A stretch of DNA of 64,000 nt, taken from assembly GCA_035565775.1 (NCBI GenBank), contig DATMRW010000021.1:62001-126000 (forward strand), in the 5' to 3' direction. The notes beneath the pieces are model-generated. The model saw only the letters and a list, made by a program, of their open reading frames with translations. It was not told the origin of the DNA and did no database searches. A program made the position numbers and the translations under genes. The DNA is from PRO6 sp035565775 (GTDB taxonomy: Bacteria > Pseudomonadota > Alphaproteobacteria > Rhizobiales > Xanthobacteraceae). Below, one piece after another: positions 1 through 8,649 of this stretch. Numbering within the stretch: position 1 is the stretch's first letter; each line of letters starts with the position of its first letter.

Positions 1-1236
1 GCCGACAAGCAGGGCCTGAATGCCACAGCGGGCTTCACCTATCGCCTGTCCGACACGGTCGACCTGATCGTCGACGGCGGCGTGCGCAGCAAGAAGCAGC
101 AGGGAGCGTTCTTCAGCCCGTTCGCCGAGGCTTATGTCGACAGCGCGCTGCAGACCTGGTCGGTGACGCCTCGCCTCGACATCAGGTCGGACGCCTTCGG
201 CCTGCGCTCGCGGATTCTGACCGGCCTCGACTATTACGACGCGGCCTACGATCAGACCCGGAGCCAGTTCCGCAACAGTGCGCCGATTCACATCTACAAC
301 CTGTCGCAGCGCAGCTTTGCCACCTACTGGCAGCAGACGTTGGGCCTGTCCCCGGCCACCGACTTCTCCTACGGCGGCCGCTGGCAGCTCACCAGCCTGA
401 GCGCCCGCGACAAGTTCAATCCGCTTGCGCCGGGCGCCTATGATGCCGAGCACACCCCACTCGACACCTCCGAGAACAACTACGCGCTGCATATCGGCCT
501 CGACCATCGCATCAACGGCAACGTCGCGGTGTTCGCCCGCGCGGCCCGCGCCTTCCGCACGCCGAACGTCGATGAGCGGCTCGCCACCGGCCCCGGCTTT
601 GACATCAACTTCAATCCGATCCCGCAGACCTTTGCGCTGAAGACCCAGACTTCGTTCGATGTCGAGGGCGGCGTGCGGCTCGCCTACGGCCCGCTCAACG
701 TCCAGTCGAGCCTGTACTACATGGAGCTGACCAACGAGATCCATTTCGACCCGGTCAACTTCTACAACTACAATCTCGACCCCACCCGCCGCTACGGCAG
801 CGAGACGAGCGCGAGCTTCCGCATCAACGACGACTTCCTGCTGAAGGGCAGCATCGCCTATACCCGCGCGCAATTCCGCGAGGGACAGTTTGCCGGCAAC
901 GACGTGCCGCTGGTGTCGCGCCTAACCGGAAGCGCGGGCTTCTCGTGGAACATCATGCAGAAGCAGCTGGTGCTCGACGCCACCGCCCGCTTCTGGAGCG
1001 CGCGCTACATGGACAACGATCAGGCCAACAAGCAGGGCAAGATTCCGGCCAATGCGACCGTGGACCTGAAGCTTGGCGGCGAAATCGATCGGTTCTTCTG
1101 GTCGGTTAGCGTCAATAACCTCTTCAACACCGCCTACTACGACTACGCGGTGGCCAGCGCCTATACCCCCGGCGCCTTCAACGCCTACCCGCTTCCGGGC
1201 CGCACCTACCTCCTGAAGGCCGGCTTCAAGCTTTGA
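1..1236 (+). CDS. TonB-dependent outer-membrane receptor, C-terminal part (5' end outside window)
   Basis: The reading frame is open from the first base, so only the last 411 residues are visible. They form an alternating aromatic/polar beta-strand pattern typical of the C-terminal barrel of TonB-dependent receptors, with many Tyr/Phe/Asn-rich strands, a conserved 'ARAFRTPNVDERL' stretch near residues 178-190 and a final strand preceded by 'YPLPGRTY'. Such receptors import siderophores, haem or cobalamin across the outer membrane using TonB energy; the plug domain and TonB box lie upstream, so the substrate cannot be judged. A GTG at 82 lies in the frame but is internal. The gene is followed by a hairpin and then a gene of unrelated function. 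Confidence 0.9.
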   Translation, partial: ADKQGLNATAGFTYRLSDTVDLIVDGGVRSKKQQGAFFSPFAEAYVDSALQTWSVTPRLDIRSDAFGLRSRILTGLDYYDAAYDQTRSQFRNSAPIHIYNLSQRSFATYWQQTLGLSPATDFSYGGRWQLTSLSARDKFNPLAPGAYDAEHTPLDTSENNYALHIGLDHRINGNVAVFARAARAFRTPNVDERLATGPGFDINFNPIPQTFALKTQTSFDVEGGVRLAYGPLNVQSSLYYMELTNEIHFDPVNFYNYNLDPTRRYGSETSASFRINDDFLLKGSIAYTRAQFREGQFAGNDVPLVSRLTGSAGFSWNIMQKQLVLDATARFWSARYMDNDQANKQGKIPANATVDLKLGGEIDRFFWSVSVNNLFNTAYYDYAVASAYTPGAFNAYPLPGRTYLLKAGFKL

Positions 1237-1246
1237 GATCAGCCAG

Positions 1247-1278
1247 CGTGCCTGGCGGCGCCGTCGTCGCCGGGCACG
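1247..1278 (+). terminator. Hairpin after the TonB receptor gene, possible terminator
   Basis: An 11-bp stem (1247-1257 with 1268-1278, one G-U wobble) begins ten bases after the receptor stop codon. No clear run of T follows, so intrinsic termination is only possible. Confidence 0.4.
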
Positions 1279-1415
1279 CCACTTTCGACGGCCTCCCGAT
1301 ACCTTTTGGCCGTCGCTCCTACGCGCCGGGCTGCCTGCCCCCTGAAATTTGGCCGCTCGCGCAGTCTGCGTGATTGCCCCCTCGTGATTTCCCAGTATGT
1401 AATGACCCCATATAA

Positions 1416-2693
1416 TTGATCATTGCCTCGCGGGTCACATTCGTTTTGTCAGAGATATCTCCCTACGGGAGTTTGTTTGCATTACTGGGTCCTGCAACCA
1501 TCGCAATCCTTGCGTTCGGTTTCCTCCTGACGTGGCTTTTTGACCGCAAGCGCACATATCTCCTGATCCTCGCCGGCGGGTTCTTCGCCTTCAGCATTGG
1601 CTCGGCGGTGCAGATTTCGCAGTGGCCGCGCAATTTCGGGCTGCATGTCATGATCCCGGGCGCGCTCTATACCGTCTGCGTGCTCAGCCTCGCCGAAGGC
1701 GTGGCTAGGCGCGGCGGCGAGCGCATGACCCGCCTCTTTCTCGTCGTCGTCGCGAGCACGATCATCGGCCTGACGTTCATTTTCTACTACGTCAGCGATA
1801 ACGTCGTCGCGCGCATCTACACGCAGAATTTCGGCGCCGGTATTACAATGCTTCTAGCGACCCGCCGGATGCAGAATCTGCGCCGCGGCAAGCTGATCGA
1901 TCAGGTCATCTTCTGGATCTTCACCTTCATCGCGATCCACTTTTTCCCACGGGTCGCCGCGACGATTGGGCTGAACGTCCCCATCGGCGAGGTCGAGTTC
2001 GAAACCTCGCCGTTCTGGATCGCCTTTCACATTTCCGCGGCACTGCTCGGCGTCATGATGTCACTGGCCTTGCTCGCCGGCGCGATGATCGACCGGATCG
2101 ATGAACTGCGCGCCGATCGCGATGCCGATTCCCTCACGGGTCTGCTCAACCGGCGCGGCTTCGACGAGCGCGGCGATCTCCTGCTGGGTGACCTCAGCGC
2201 CAGGCCCGTCAGCATCATCGTCGCGGATATCGACAACTTCAAGAACGTCAACGACAACTATGGCCACGCCGCCGGCGACCAGATCCTGCAGAGTTTTGCG
2301 ATGACCGCCGCAAAACGCCTGCAGAATGGCGATGTCGGCGCCAGAATCGGCGGCGAGGAGTTCGCCTTCCTGCTGCGGCAGTGTCCCCCAGAAAAGGCGC
2401 ACGGGATCGCGGATCGCATCCGCATCGTCTTTCAAACGCGGCGCCCGTTCGCCGACGTCGGGCCGCAGACCGTCACCGCCAGTTTCGGCATCGCCGAGGC
2501 AAAGGTCGGTGAAACGCTGTGGCAGCTGGTCCGGCGCGCCGACAAGATGCTTTACGAGGCCAAACGCTCCGGCCGGAACTCGGTTTTCGTCTGGGGCGCT
2601 CCCGCCGACGCGGACGCGGTGCCGCCGCTGGCGCCGGACGACAACGACAGCGTAATGCCGATCCGCCGGCTGACCGGACGGCCCAGCGAATAA
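1416..2693 (+). CDS. Membrane-bound GGDEF diguanylate cyclase
   Basis: The N-terminal half (about residues 15-225) holds six or seven hydrophobic segments, forming a membrane sensor module. The C-terminal half is a GGDEF domain (about 235-400) with 'DSLTGLLNRRGF' at its start, 'DIDNFKNVND' metal/substrate residues and an intact GGEEF active-site motif at 312-316. The family makes cyclic di-GMP from two GTP. The product-inhibition I-site (RxxD five residues before GGEEF) reads QNGD, so allosteric feedback is probably weak or absent. The start is uncertain: 1416 is a TTG without an obvious ribosome-binding site, and TTG codons at 1446 and 1473 are alternatives. The signal sensed cannot be told from sequence. 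Confidence 0.85.
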   Translation: MIIASRVTFVLSEISPYGSLFALLGPATIAILAFGFLLTWLFDRKRTYLLILAGGFFAFSIGSAVQISQWPRNFGLHVMIPGALYTVCVLSLAEGVARRGGERMTRLFLVVVASTIIGLTFIFYYVSDNVVARIYTQNFGAGITMLLATRRMQNLRRGKLIDQVIFWIFTFIAIHFFPRVAATIGLNVPIGEVEFETSPFWIAFHISAALLGVMMSLALLAGAMIDRIDELRADRDADSLTGLLNRRGFDERGDLLLGDLSARPVSIIVADIDNFKNVNDNYGHAAGDQILQSFAMTAAKRLQNGDVGARIGGEEFAFLLRQCPPEKAHGIADRIRIVFQTRRPFADVGPQTVTASFGIAEAKVGETLWQLVRRADKMLYEAKRSGRNSVFVWGAPADADAVPPLAPDDNDSVMPIRRLTGRPSE

Positions 2694-2841
2694 CCCCTGA
2701 GGATGCCGGCCGGCCCTCCTCGACACGGCCGAGCATGATCGTATAAACAGATCCTATAAACCATTGATCGGAAAAACCGTTTGCGCGCCACAGCTTGCCC
2801 TGCGCGAACGGGCGATCAAAATCCCGGGTCTGGAAGCGACG

Positions 2842-3624
2842 ATGATGACCAAGCCTAGACGATACGAGCGGGTCGCTTTCGTCGCCAGTCCAAGCGCCGA
2901 GGCCCAGGAAGCGCTCCGGCAACTTACCGCCATCCACGGAAACTGCAGCGCCGACGAAGCCGACGTGATCGTCGCGCTCGGCGGCGATGGCCTGATGCTC
3001 CAGACGCTCCACGCCAACATGCATTCGGAGCGCCCGATCTACGGCATGCATCGGGGCACAGTTGGCTTCCTGATGAACGAATTCGCCACGCAGGGGCTGA
3101 TGGAAAGGCTCCAGGACGCGGAGATCACCACCATCAATCCGCTGCAGATGCGGGCGCTGGATATCCACGACATCGAACATATCCACCACGCCATCAACGA
3201 GGTCGCGCTGTTCCGGCAGACCCACCAGGCGGCGCGGCTCAAAATCCTCATCGACGATCGCGAGCGCATGCCGGAGCTCATCGCCGACGGCGTGATGGTG
3301 GCGACGCCTGCGGGATCGACCGCCTACAATCTTTCCGCGCAGGGGCCGATCCTGCCGATCAATGCCGCGCTCTTGGCTCTGACGCCGATCAGCCCGTTTC
3401 GCCCGCGGCGGTGGCGCGGCGCCCTCCTGCCAGACACCGCCCGCGTCGTCATCGAGGTGCTGGAATACGAGAAACGGCCGGTCGCTGCCGTCGCCGACCA
3501 TGACGAGGCGCGCAACGTCAAGCGTGTCGAAATCCGGTCCAACAAGACGATCAAAATGCACATGCTATTCGATCCCGGACACAGCCTCGAAGAGCGCATT
3601 CTGAGCGAACAATTTGGATATTGA
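2842..3624 (+). CDS. nadK: NAD kinase
   Basis: A 260-residue protein with the hallmarks of ATP/polyphosphate NAD kinases: GGDG at 47-50, the NE-containing segments 'MNEF' (78-81) and 'NEVALFR' (119-125), and the conserved 'TPAGSTAYNLSAQGP' loop at 155-169. It phosphorylates NAD to NADP in the cytoplasm, the only route to NADP in most bacteria. The frame is open further upstream, but the ATG at 2842 follows GGAAG at suitable spacing and gives the usual family length of about 260 residues; ATG at 2845 is an equal alternative. It stands alone between the GGDEF gene and a two-component pair. Confidence 0.93.
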   Translation: MMTKPRRYERVAFVASPSAEAQEALRQLTAIHGNCSADEADVIVALGGDGLMLQTLHANMHSERPIYGMHRGTVGFLMNEFATQGLMERLQDAEITTINPLQMRALDIHDIEHIHHAINEVALFRQTHQAARLKILIDDRERMPELIADGVMVATPAGSTAYNLSAQGPILPINAALLALTPISPFRPRRWRGALLPDTARVVIEVLEYEKRPVAAVADHDEARNVKRVEIRSNKTIKMHMLFDPGHSLEERILSEQFGY

Positions 3625-3732
3625 CGTGAGCACCGCTAGAACTTCATCACGCTGCCACGCAATCAATCATTAATCGCAGAATCCTATCCTCGGGCGTCGC
3701 CTCGACGTCAGCCTTCCAGCGAGAGCCTGTGC

Positions 3733-4278
3733 ATGTTTCGCATCGACTTCAACAAGTTGCGAGTTCTCATATGCGACGACAATCCGCATATGCGGCGCAT
3801 TCTTCGCACACTGCTGCATTCGTTCGGCGCGCGCGAAGTTTATGAGGCCGAAGAAGGCGCGACCGCGCTGGAGATGTTCAGCCACTACGCGCCGGACATC
3901 ATCATCACCGACTGGGCGATGCCGATTTTCGACGGCATCGAGCTGACGACGATGATCCGGCAGCCGGACGCCTTCGGCAATCCTTACGTTCCGATCATCA
4001 TGTTGACCGGCCACTCCGAGAAGCGCCGCGTGACGATGGCGCGCGATGCCGGCGTCACCGAGTTTCTGGCGAAGCCGATTTCGGCGAACGCCCTCTATCA
4101 GCGGCTGCTGAACGTCGTCGTCAATCCGCGCCCGTTCATCAAGACCAAAACCTATTTCGGGCCGGACCGCCGTCGCAACACGTCCAACTCCTACATCGGC
4201 CCGGAACGCCGCGCCGGCGGCAAGGCCGACGTCGTTCCGCAGCAGTCGCTGCTCGACAAGGCGCGCACACCCGGCTGA
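3733..4278 (+). CDS. Single-domain response regulator (CheY-like) with C-terminal tail
   Basis: Residues 8-125 form a receiver domain: acidic pair D15-D16, phospho-acceptor D60 in 'IITDWAMP', switch T92 in 'MLTGH' and K114 in 'LAKPIS'. There is no DNA-binding or enzymatic output domain. The 55-residue tail contains two copies of a short motif, 'YFGPDRRR' and 'YIGPERRA', about 20 residues apart, whose role is unknown. The next gene, 22 nt downstream, encodes a histidine phosphotransfer protein, so the two probably exchange phosphoryl groups in a phosphorelay. No histidine kinase is present nearby. Known for the family: such stand-alone receivers act by protein-protein contact. Confidence 0.88.
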   Translation: MFRIDFNKLRVLICDDNPHMRRILRTLLHSFGAREVYEAEEGATALEMFSHYAPDIIITDWAMPIFDGIELTTMIRQPDAFGNPYVPIIMLTGHSEKRRVTMARDAGVTEFLAKPISANALYQRLLNVVVNPRPFIKTKTYFGPDRRRNTSNSYIGPERRAGGKADVVPQQSLLDKARTPG

Positions 4279-4300
4279 CTCAACGAAATTCAGGGACACC

Positions 4301-4879
4301 ATGACCAACAAGAAAAAAGACGAGATCGAGATCGCACGCTTCGCCGATCACGTCGTCATTACCCAGCCCAATCCGCTGCGGGCTGCGGTGCGCCGGGTCG
4401 ACGAGAATGCGATCGACGATACGGTGGCCCGCGCCGAGGAAGCGCTTGCGGAGCTGTCGGGCGAGTTCGAGAACTGGATGGAGTCGGAGTGCGCGCGCCT
4501 CGCGGCGGCCTATCAGGCTATCGAGCGTAATGGCTTCTCGCCCGAAAACACCGATGAGCTGTTTCGCGCCGCCCACGACATCAAGGGCGCAGGCGCGACG
4601 TTCGGCTTCCCCACCGCCGCGCACACGGCGGAAAGCCTTTGCCGACTGATCGAGCACGCGCCGAAGCTGTCCGAAATCCCGGACGATCTTCTCGGCCATC
4701 ACGTCAATGCCATCGCCGCGATCGTTCGCGAGAACCAGAGCAACGACAAAACCGCGACCGCCGAAGAACTGAGCGGCCGCCTGCGCCGGCTCGCGGACGA
4801 GTTTCTGACGCACGCCAATCGCGACCGGCCCGAGCATCTCGAAGCGGTGCTTGCGCCCCGCAGCGCGCCTGAAAACTGA
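4301..4879 (+). CDS. Hpt-domain phosphotransfer protein
   Basis: A 192-residue soluble helical protein. 'FRAAHDIKGAGATFGFP' around residues 88-104 is the Hpt signature; H92 is the probable phosphorylated histidine and the K-G-A-G after it is typical. The helices flanking it (about 42-80 and 105-165) would form the four-helix bundle. Hpt proteins shuttle phosphate between receivers in multistep relays. It follows the response regulator gene by 22 nt, surely in one operon, and ends before a strong terminator. No kinase or ATPase domain is present, so it is not itself a kinase. Confidence 0.88.
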   Translation: MTNKKKDEIEIARFADHVVITQPNPLRAAVRRVDENAIDDTVARAEEALAELSGEFENWMESECARLAAAYQAIERNGFSPENTDELFRAAHDIKGAGATFGFPTAAHTAESLCRLIEHAPKLSEIPDDLLGHHVNAIAAIVRENQSNDKTATAEELSGRLRRLADEFLTHANRDRPEHLEAVLAPRSAPEN

Positions 4880-4908
4880 TGTTCTGAAGACCGTTTTTCC
4901 AAACACCA

Positions 4909-4941
4909 AGCGCGGCTCATGCAAGTGAGCCGCGCTTTTTG
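4909..4941 (+). terminator. Rho-independent terminator of the regulator-Hpt operon
   Basis: A perfect 11-bp stem (4909-4919 with 4926-4936) with a six-base loop is followed by TTTTTG. It lies 29 bases after the Hpt stop codon and just before the convergent DUF2336 gene. Confidence 0.9.
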
Positions 4942-4947
4942 TTTGGG

Positions 4948-6123
4948 TCAGGCAGCCATCCGGTGGTCGGCATGGAAGTGGACGTCGCCGCCGACCGCAA
5001 GTTCATCGCAGAACAGCCGCGCCTCTTCGCGCGCGGACTCGGTTTCAAAGCGCCGCAGCAAGATCATCAGCGGGCCATCGGCGACCGACGGGTCGTTTTC
5101 GCATTGCGCCAGCACATGTTCGACGAGCTGACGCCGCAGCCGCGTGCCGCCGCCGAGCGAGGCGGCGAAGCCCATCGCGCGGCTGGCCTCGATCGCGGCG
5201 CGAAATGCCGGAACGGTGGAAGCCGGCACCCCGGCGCGGCCGAGCAGCGCATCGATGCCCGCGCCTCTTCGCTCGAGCAATTGCTCGACGCGGCCGGGCG
5301 GCAGATCGGTGAGCTGGCTCAGCGCGTCGACGAACAGCTCGAAATTACCGGACAGGATGGCGCGCAGGATCAGCCCCGCCGTCAACTGGCCGGTGAGGCG
5401 CAGATGGGTGATGAGCGCCGCGAGATCGTCATCGTGCGAGGCCGAGGCGATCTGCATCGTGGCCCGCTCACAGGCCTCGACCGCCACGCGCTCGGCGCGG
5501 CTGCTGCTGAGCCAGTCCTTGCCGGCGACGAAACGGGTCAAGGTCTGCGACAGCTTTTCCATCAGCGCCGCCCGGCTCGCGGCGGGCAGATCGTCGCGCG
5601 CCAGCAGCGTTTCGCGAATGGCGCCGAGATGGCCATGACGCTCGATGATCCGGCTGAGCGAGAAGCGCGGCACGTCGGCGAGCGGGTTCTCGGTGAGTTC
5701 GAGGGTCGCTTCCGCGCATCCGACTTCGGCAATGGCGGCGCAGATCGGTGCGGTCAGGTGCACGCGGCGTGCGACGGCGCACTGTACCTCGCAATCGCCG
5801 GTCGCGACGATGTCGATGAGGTCGGCTTCGGTGAGCAATGGCGAATGCTCCAGCACCGGTGAGGCGACCGACGCCGGATTCTGCGCGAGGGCGCGGACGA
5901 TCACCGCCGGCGCATCCTCGCTGCGGGCGAACACCTGTGCCATCGCCTGTCGCACCAATGGCGAGGGATCATCCAGCATCATCAGGAGCGCGCCTTCGGC
6001 AGCTGCCCGGTCATCCTCAGACAGATCGGAAACCAGCCAGGCCCGCGCCAGCGCGCGCGTGGCGTCGGCCCGGTCACCGGCGGAGGCGGTTCGTACCCAG
6101 TTGATGAAATGACGGACGATCAT
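4948..6123 (-). CDS. DUF2336 domain-containing protein
   Basis: A 391-residue, Ala/Leu-rich, all-helical protein without signal peptide. The repeated pattern of paired helices ('DDPSPLVRQAMAQVFA', 'CEVQCAVARRVHL', 'NPLADVPRFSLSRII') resembles HEAT-like solenoids and matches the alphaproteobacterial family DUF2336, often found near two-component and c-di-GMP genes. Function is unknown; a protein-interaction scaffold is the natural reading. It converges on the response regulator-Hpt operon, which suggests, but does not prove, a regulatory link. Upstream bases 6170-6215 include two half-site-like TTAAC/TTAAG sequences. Confidence 0.8.
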   Translation of the reverse strand: MIVRHFINWVRTASAGDRADATRALARAWLVSDLSEDDRAAAEGALLMMLDDPSPLVRQAMAQVFARSEDAPAVIVRALAQNPASVASPVLEHSPLLTEADLIDIVATGDCEVQCAVARRVHLTAPICAAIAEVGCAEATLELTENPLADVPRFSLSRIIERHGHLGAIRETLLARDDLPAASRAALMEKLSQTLTRFVAGKDWLSSSRAERVAVEACERATMQIASASHDDDLAALITHLRLTGQLTAGLILRAILSGNFELFVDALSQLTDLPPGRVEQLLERRGAGIDALLGRAGVPASTVPAFRAAIEASRAMGFAASLGGGTRLRRQLVEHVLAQCENDPSVADGPLMILLRRFETESAREEARLFCDELAVGGDVHFHADHRMAA

Positions 6124-6241
6124 GGCCGCGGCTGGCTTTCTTGAGAAACCCGCACGAAGTATGCGACGGGACGCTTAACAAAGCGTTCACCATAATACCT
6201 GTTAAGAAATCGTAGTTTTTCGGCGCGCGGGCGCGGCGCCG

Positions 6242-7237
6242 TCAGCTGCTGAAGCGGCCGAAACGATCGCTGAACAGGTCAAGCGGCGCAGACTGCTGCC
6301 CCTGCGCGCGCACCTGCTCGACAGGCCAGCGCTCGGCCACCGGCGAGCGCACCTCGGCGGAGGCGGTTCGGCGGCCCCAGAGATCCTGAATGGCGGGCGA
6401 CACCGGCTCGGCGCGGTCTCCGCCCTGAAACAGCGAGCGGAACGACGGCGACTGGGTGTCGACCGAGGCCAGCAGCGGGGTCGGCGTGCCTGACGTATTC
6501 CTGGCCTGCGGGAAACTCGCGAGATAGGCAGCGTTGTCGACCGCCGCTGCGGCGGGCCTGTCAGATGCGGCGTCGCCGGCGGCAAGGCGGGTCGCCTGCG
6601 AACCGGCTGCCGCGGCATAGCGGCTCGTCAGGTTCGCGTAAACGCTCTGCACGCTGCGCGGCGCGCCGCTGCGATCGTAGAAGATCGAACGATTGGCTTC
6701 GGCGGCGGCGGGAAACAGCGCAGCGCCGGAGACGCCGGGCGTATTCTGCGCGCTGGTGATCAGCTTGCCGGCGGCGCCGACGCCCATGAAATGGGCGATG
6801 TACAGCTCTGCATCGTTCGGCTCGCGGCCGAGCATGCGGCCGAGCTTGATTTCGTTCGAGCGCGTCAGCACGCCGGCCATCGCCGCGCTGACCGACGGAT
6901 CTTCGCGCAGCTTCAGAATGTCGGCGCGCGCCGAGGGATCGTCGACAGAATACTGCCCCGAGGCCGAGCGCGTGATCGCATTGGCGAGATCGCCGAAGCC
7001 GAGCGCAGCCCCGGCGGCTTTCACGGTGCCGAGCCAGGTCTGCTCGATGAACTGAAACAGGCCCCGCGCCGACGAGGTGGAGGCGGAAGCGCGCGGGTTG
7101 AAGTTCGATTCGATTTTTGCGGTGGTCAGCAGATATTCAAAATTGGCGCCGGTCGCATCGGCGGCCTGCCGGATCGCGCCGGTGATCTGCTGGCGCGACG
7201 GTTTTTGCATCAGGGAGAACAGGTTATCGATGGCCAT
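6242..7237 (-). CDS. Lytic transglycosylase (SLT domain), no evident signal peptide
   Basis: Residues 15-190 carry the soluble lytic transglycosylase fold: catalytic E43 in 'AKIESNFNP', then 'ARGLFQFIEQTW' and 'YIAHFMGVGAA'. Such enzymes cleave the MurNAc-GlcNAc bond of peptidoglycan with formation of 1,6-anhydroMurNAc. The C-terminal 140 residues are low-complexity, Ala/Ser/Pro-rich and probably disordered. The N-terminus is short and polar with no Sec-type hydrophobic core, although the substrate is periplasmic; flagellar or other specialised export is one explanation. A TTAA-N7-TTAA site lies about 155 bp upstream, so CtrA or cell-cycle control is conceivable. Confidence 0.87.
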   Translation of the reverse strand: MAIDNLFSLMQKPSRQQITGAIRQAADATGANFEYLLTTAKIESNFNPRASASTSSARGLFQFIEQTWLGTVKAAGAALGFGDLANAITRSASGQYSVDDPSARADILKLREDPSVSAAMAGVLTRSNEIKLGRMLGREPNDAELYIAHFMGVGAAGKLITSAQNTPGVSGAALFPAAAEANRSIFYDRSGAPRSVQSVYANLTSRYAAAAGSQATRLAAGDAASDRPAAAAVDNAAYLASFPQARNTSGTPTPLLASVDTQSPSFRSLFQGGDRAEPVSPAIQDLWGRRTASAEVRSPVAERWPVEQVRAQGQQSAPLDLFSDRFGRFSS

Positions 7238-7390
7238 CCGCAGGCTCCGCTCTCCGGCAAAACTGGATCAATCAGAAATCAGAACCCTCTCCGATTCCCG
7301 CACCGGCCCCTGGCGAAGGCGGCGGCGGTTTCGCCATGCCGCATCGAACCCGCCCTGCCGACGCATCGCGGACAAGGTGGCGGATTATGG

Positions 7391-7405
7391 TTAATGCGGG
7401 GTTAA
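7391..7405. promoter_or_regulatory. TTAA-N7-TTAA site, CtrA-like
   Basis: TTAA, seven bases, TTAA, between the hisI stop and the transglycosylase start. This matches the core of the alphaproteobacterial CtrA consensus (TTAA-N7-TTAAC) except for the final C. Its position fits regulation of the minus-strand transglycosylase gene. Confidence 0.4.
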
Positions 7406-7435
7406 TCGGCGCCTGCGGGCGGCACCGGAATAGGG

Positions 7436-7897
7436 TCACTCACCCTTGCGATAGACCGCCGCGGGATCGAACACCTGATCGGCGTCAACAAAGGATACCT
7501 TGACCGCGCCGTCCTCGCCCTGCGACAGCGCGCGATAGAAGCAGGAATGGCGGCCGGTGTGGCAGGCGGCGTCGCCGATCTGCTCGACGCGGATCCAGAT
7601 CGCATCCTGATCGCAGTCCGTGCGGATCTCGACCACCCGCTGGACATGCCCGGACGATTCGCCCTTGTGCCACAGCGCCTTGCGCGAGCGGCTGTAGTAC
7701 CAGGCCTCGCCGCTGGCGATCGTCTTTTGCAGCGCCTCCTCGTTCATGAAGGCAACCATCAAAACGTCGCCCGAGGCGGCATCGGTCGCGACGCAGGTGA
7801 TGAGGCCGCTGGCGTCGAATTTTGGCCGGAAAACCAGCCCCTCCTCGACATCATGTGAATGCTGTTGCTGCAAGTCCTGCGGCATGAGCGTGCTCAT
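7436..7897 (-). CDS. hisI: Phosphoribosyl-AMP cyclohydrolase
   Basis: HisI opens the adenine ring of phosphoribosyl-AMP in the third step of histidine biosynthesis. Visible signatures are 'VLMVAFMNEEAL', 'WYYSRSRKALWHKGESSGH', the metal-binding 'RTDCDQDAIWI' and the cysteine/histidine segment 'ACHTGRHSCFYR'. There is no fused HisE pyrophosphohydrolase domain, as usual in alphaproteobacteria. I chose the ATG at 7897 (153 residues) over the TTG four codons earlier because the latter has no ribosome-binding site; the ATG at 7885 is also possible. folE lies upstream on the same strand with a 68-nt gap, suggesting cotranscription. Confidence 0.93.
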   Translation of the reverse strand: MSTLMPQDLQQQHSHDVEEGLVFRPKFDASGLITCVATDAASGDVLMVAFMNEEALQKTIASGEAWYYSRSRKALWHKGESSGHVQRVVEIRTDCDQDAIWIRVEQIGDAACHTGRHSCFYRALSQGEDGAVKVSFVDADQVFDPAAVYRKGE

Positions 7898-7965
7898 CGG
7901 CCCCGTCAAAGGGAATTGGGAGAAAGAGAAAGATACAGGGAGCGGCGAGCGTCACTCCCAAAGAT

Positions 7966-8649
7966 TCAGCGCGGCCCGCGAACCATCGACAAAAAGCGCG
8001 CCTGCTCATGCGGGTTGTCCCGGAACACGCCGGTGAAGCGCGTCGTCATGGTCAGCGCGCCGTCCTTGCCGATGCCGCGCACCGACATGCAGGTGTGCTC
8101 CGCCTCGATCATCACCGCAACGCCGAGCGGCTTGAGAATCGCCTCGATGGCCCCTGCCACCTGCGCGGTCAGATGCTCCTGCGTCTGCAGGCGGTGGGCG
8201 AAGATGTCGACGAGCCGCGCCAGCTTGGACAGGCCGACGACGCGGTCGACCGGCGTATAGGCGATGTGGGCGCGGCCGTAGAATGGCATCATGTGATGCT
8301 CGCAATGCGAGTGGAAGACTATGTCGCGCACCAGCACGAAATCGTCGTAGCCCGCGGTCTCGCCAAAGGTGCGGTTGAGTACTTCGGCCGGGCTGAGGTG
8401 ATAGCCCTGATACAATTCGTCATACGCCTCGACCACCCGGCGCGGCGTGTCGACCAGTCCTTCGCGGGCGGGATTCTCGCCGATATAGGCAATCAGCGTC
8501 TTTACCGCCTGTTCGGCCTCGGCGCGCGACGGGCGCTCGGCCGGCGGCGGAACGACCGGTATCTGGAACTCGGAAGGGTCCAGCGAGGTCGGCTTGTGGC
8601 TTGGGTTCTGAGGCATTTCCGCACGCAGCGGCTTGGTCAATGCGTCCAT
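7966..8649 (-). CDS. folE: GTP cyclohydrolase I (type IA)
   Basis: A 227-residue enzyme converting GTP to 7,8-dihydroneopterin triphosphate, the first step of tetrahydrofolate (and queuosine-type deazapurine) synthesis. Zinc ligands and active-site residues are visible in 'HSHCEHHMMPF' and 'EAEHTCMSVRG', and the GTP-binding region in 'RVVGLSKLARLVD' and 'QTQEHLTAQVA'. The cysteine ligands mark the zinc-dependent FolE1 type rather than FolE2. The first 40 residues are Pro-rich and probably flexible. It precedes hisI on the same strand. Confidence 0.95.
   Translation of the reverse strand: MDALTKPLRAEMPQNPSHKPTSLDPSEFQIPVVPPPAERPSRAEAEQAVKTLIAYIGENPAREGLVDTPRRVVEAYDELYQGYHLSPAEVLNRTFGETAGYDDFVLVRDIVFHSHCEHHMMPFYGRAHIAYTPVDRVVGLSKLARLVDIFAHRLQTQEHLTAQVAGAIEAILKPLGVAVMIEAEHTCMSVRGIGKDGALTMTTRFTGVFRDNPHEQARFLSMVRGPR

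Noticed and set aside
4939..5862. Plus-strand open frame of 307 codons opposite the DUF2336 gene
   Set aside because: It is a shadow frame with Arg/Gly/Ala-biased composition, has no start signal, and the minus-strand frame has proper family features.
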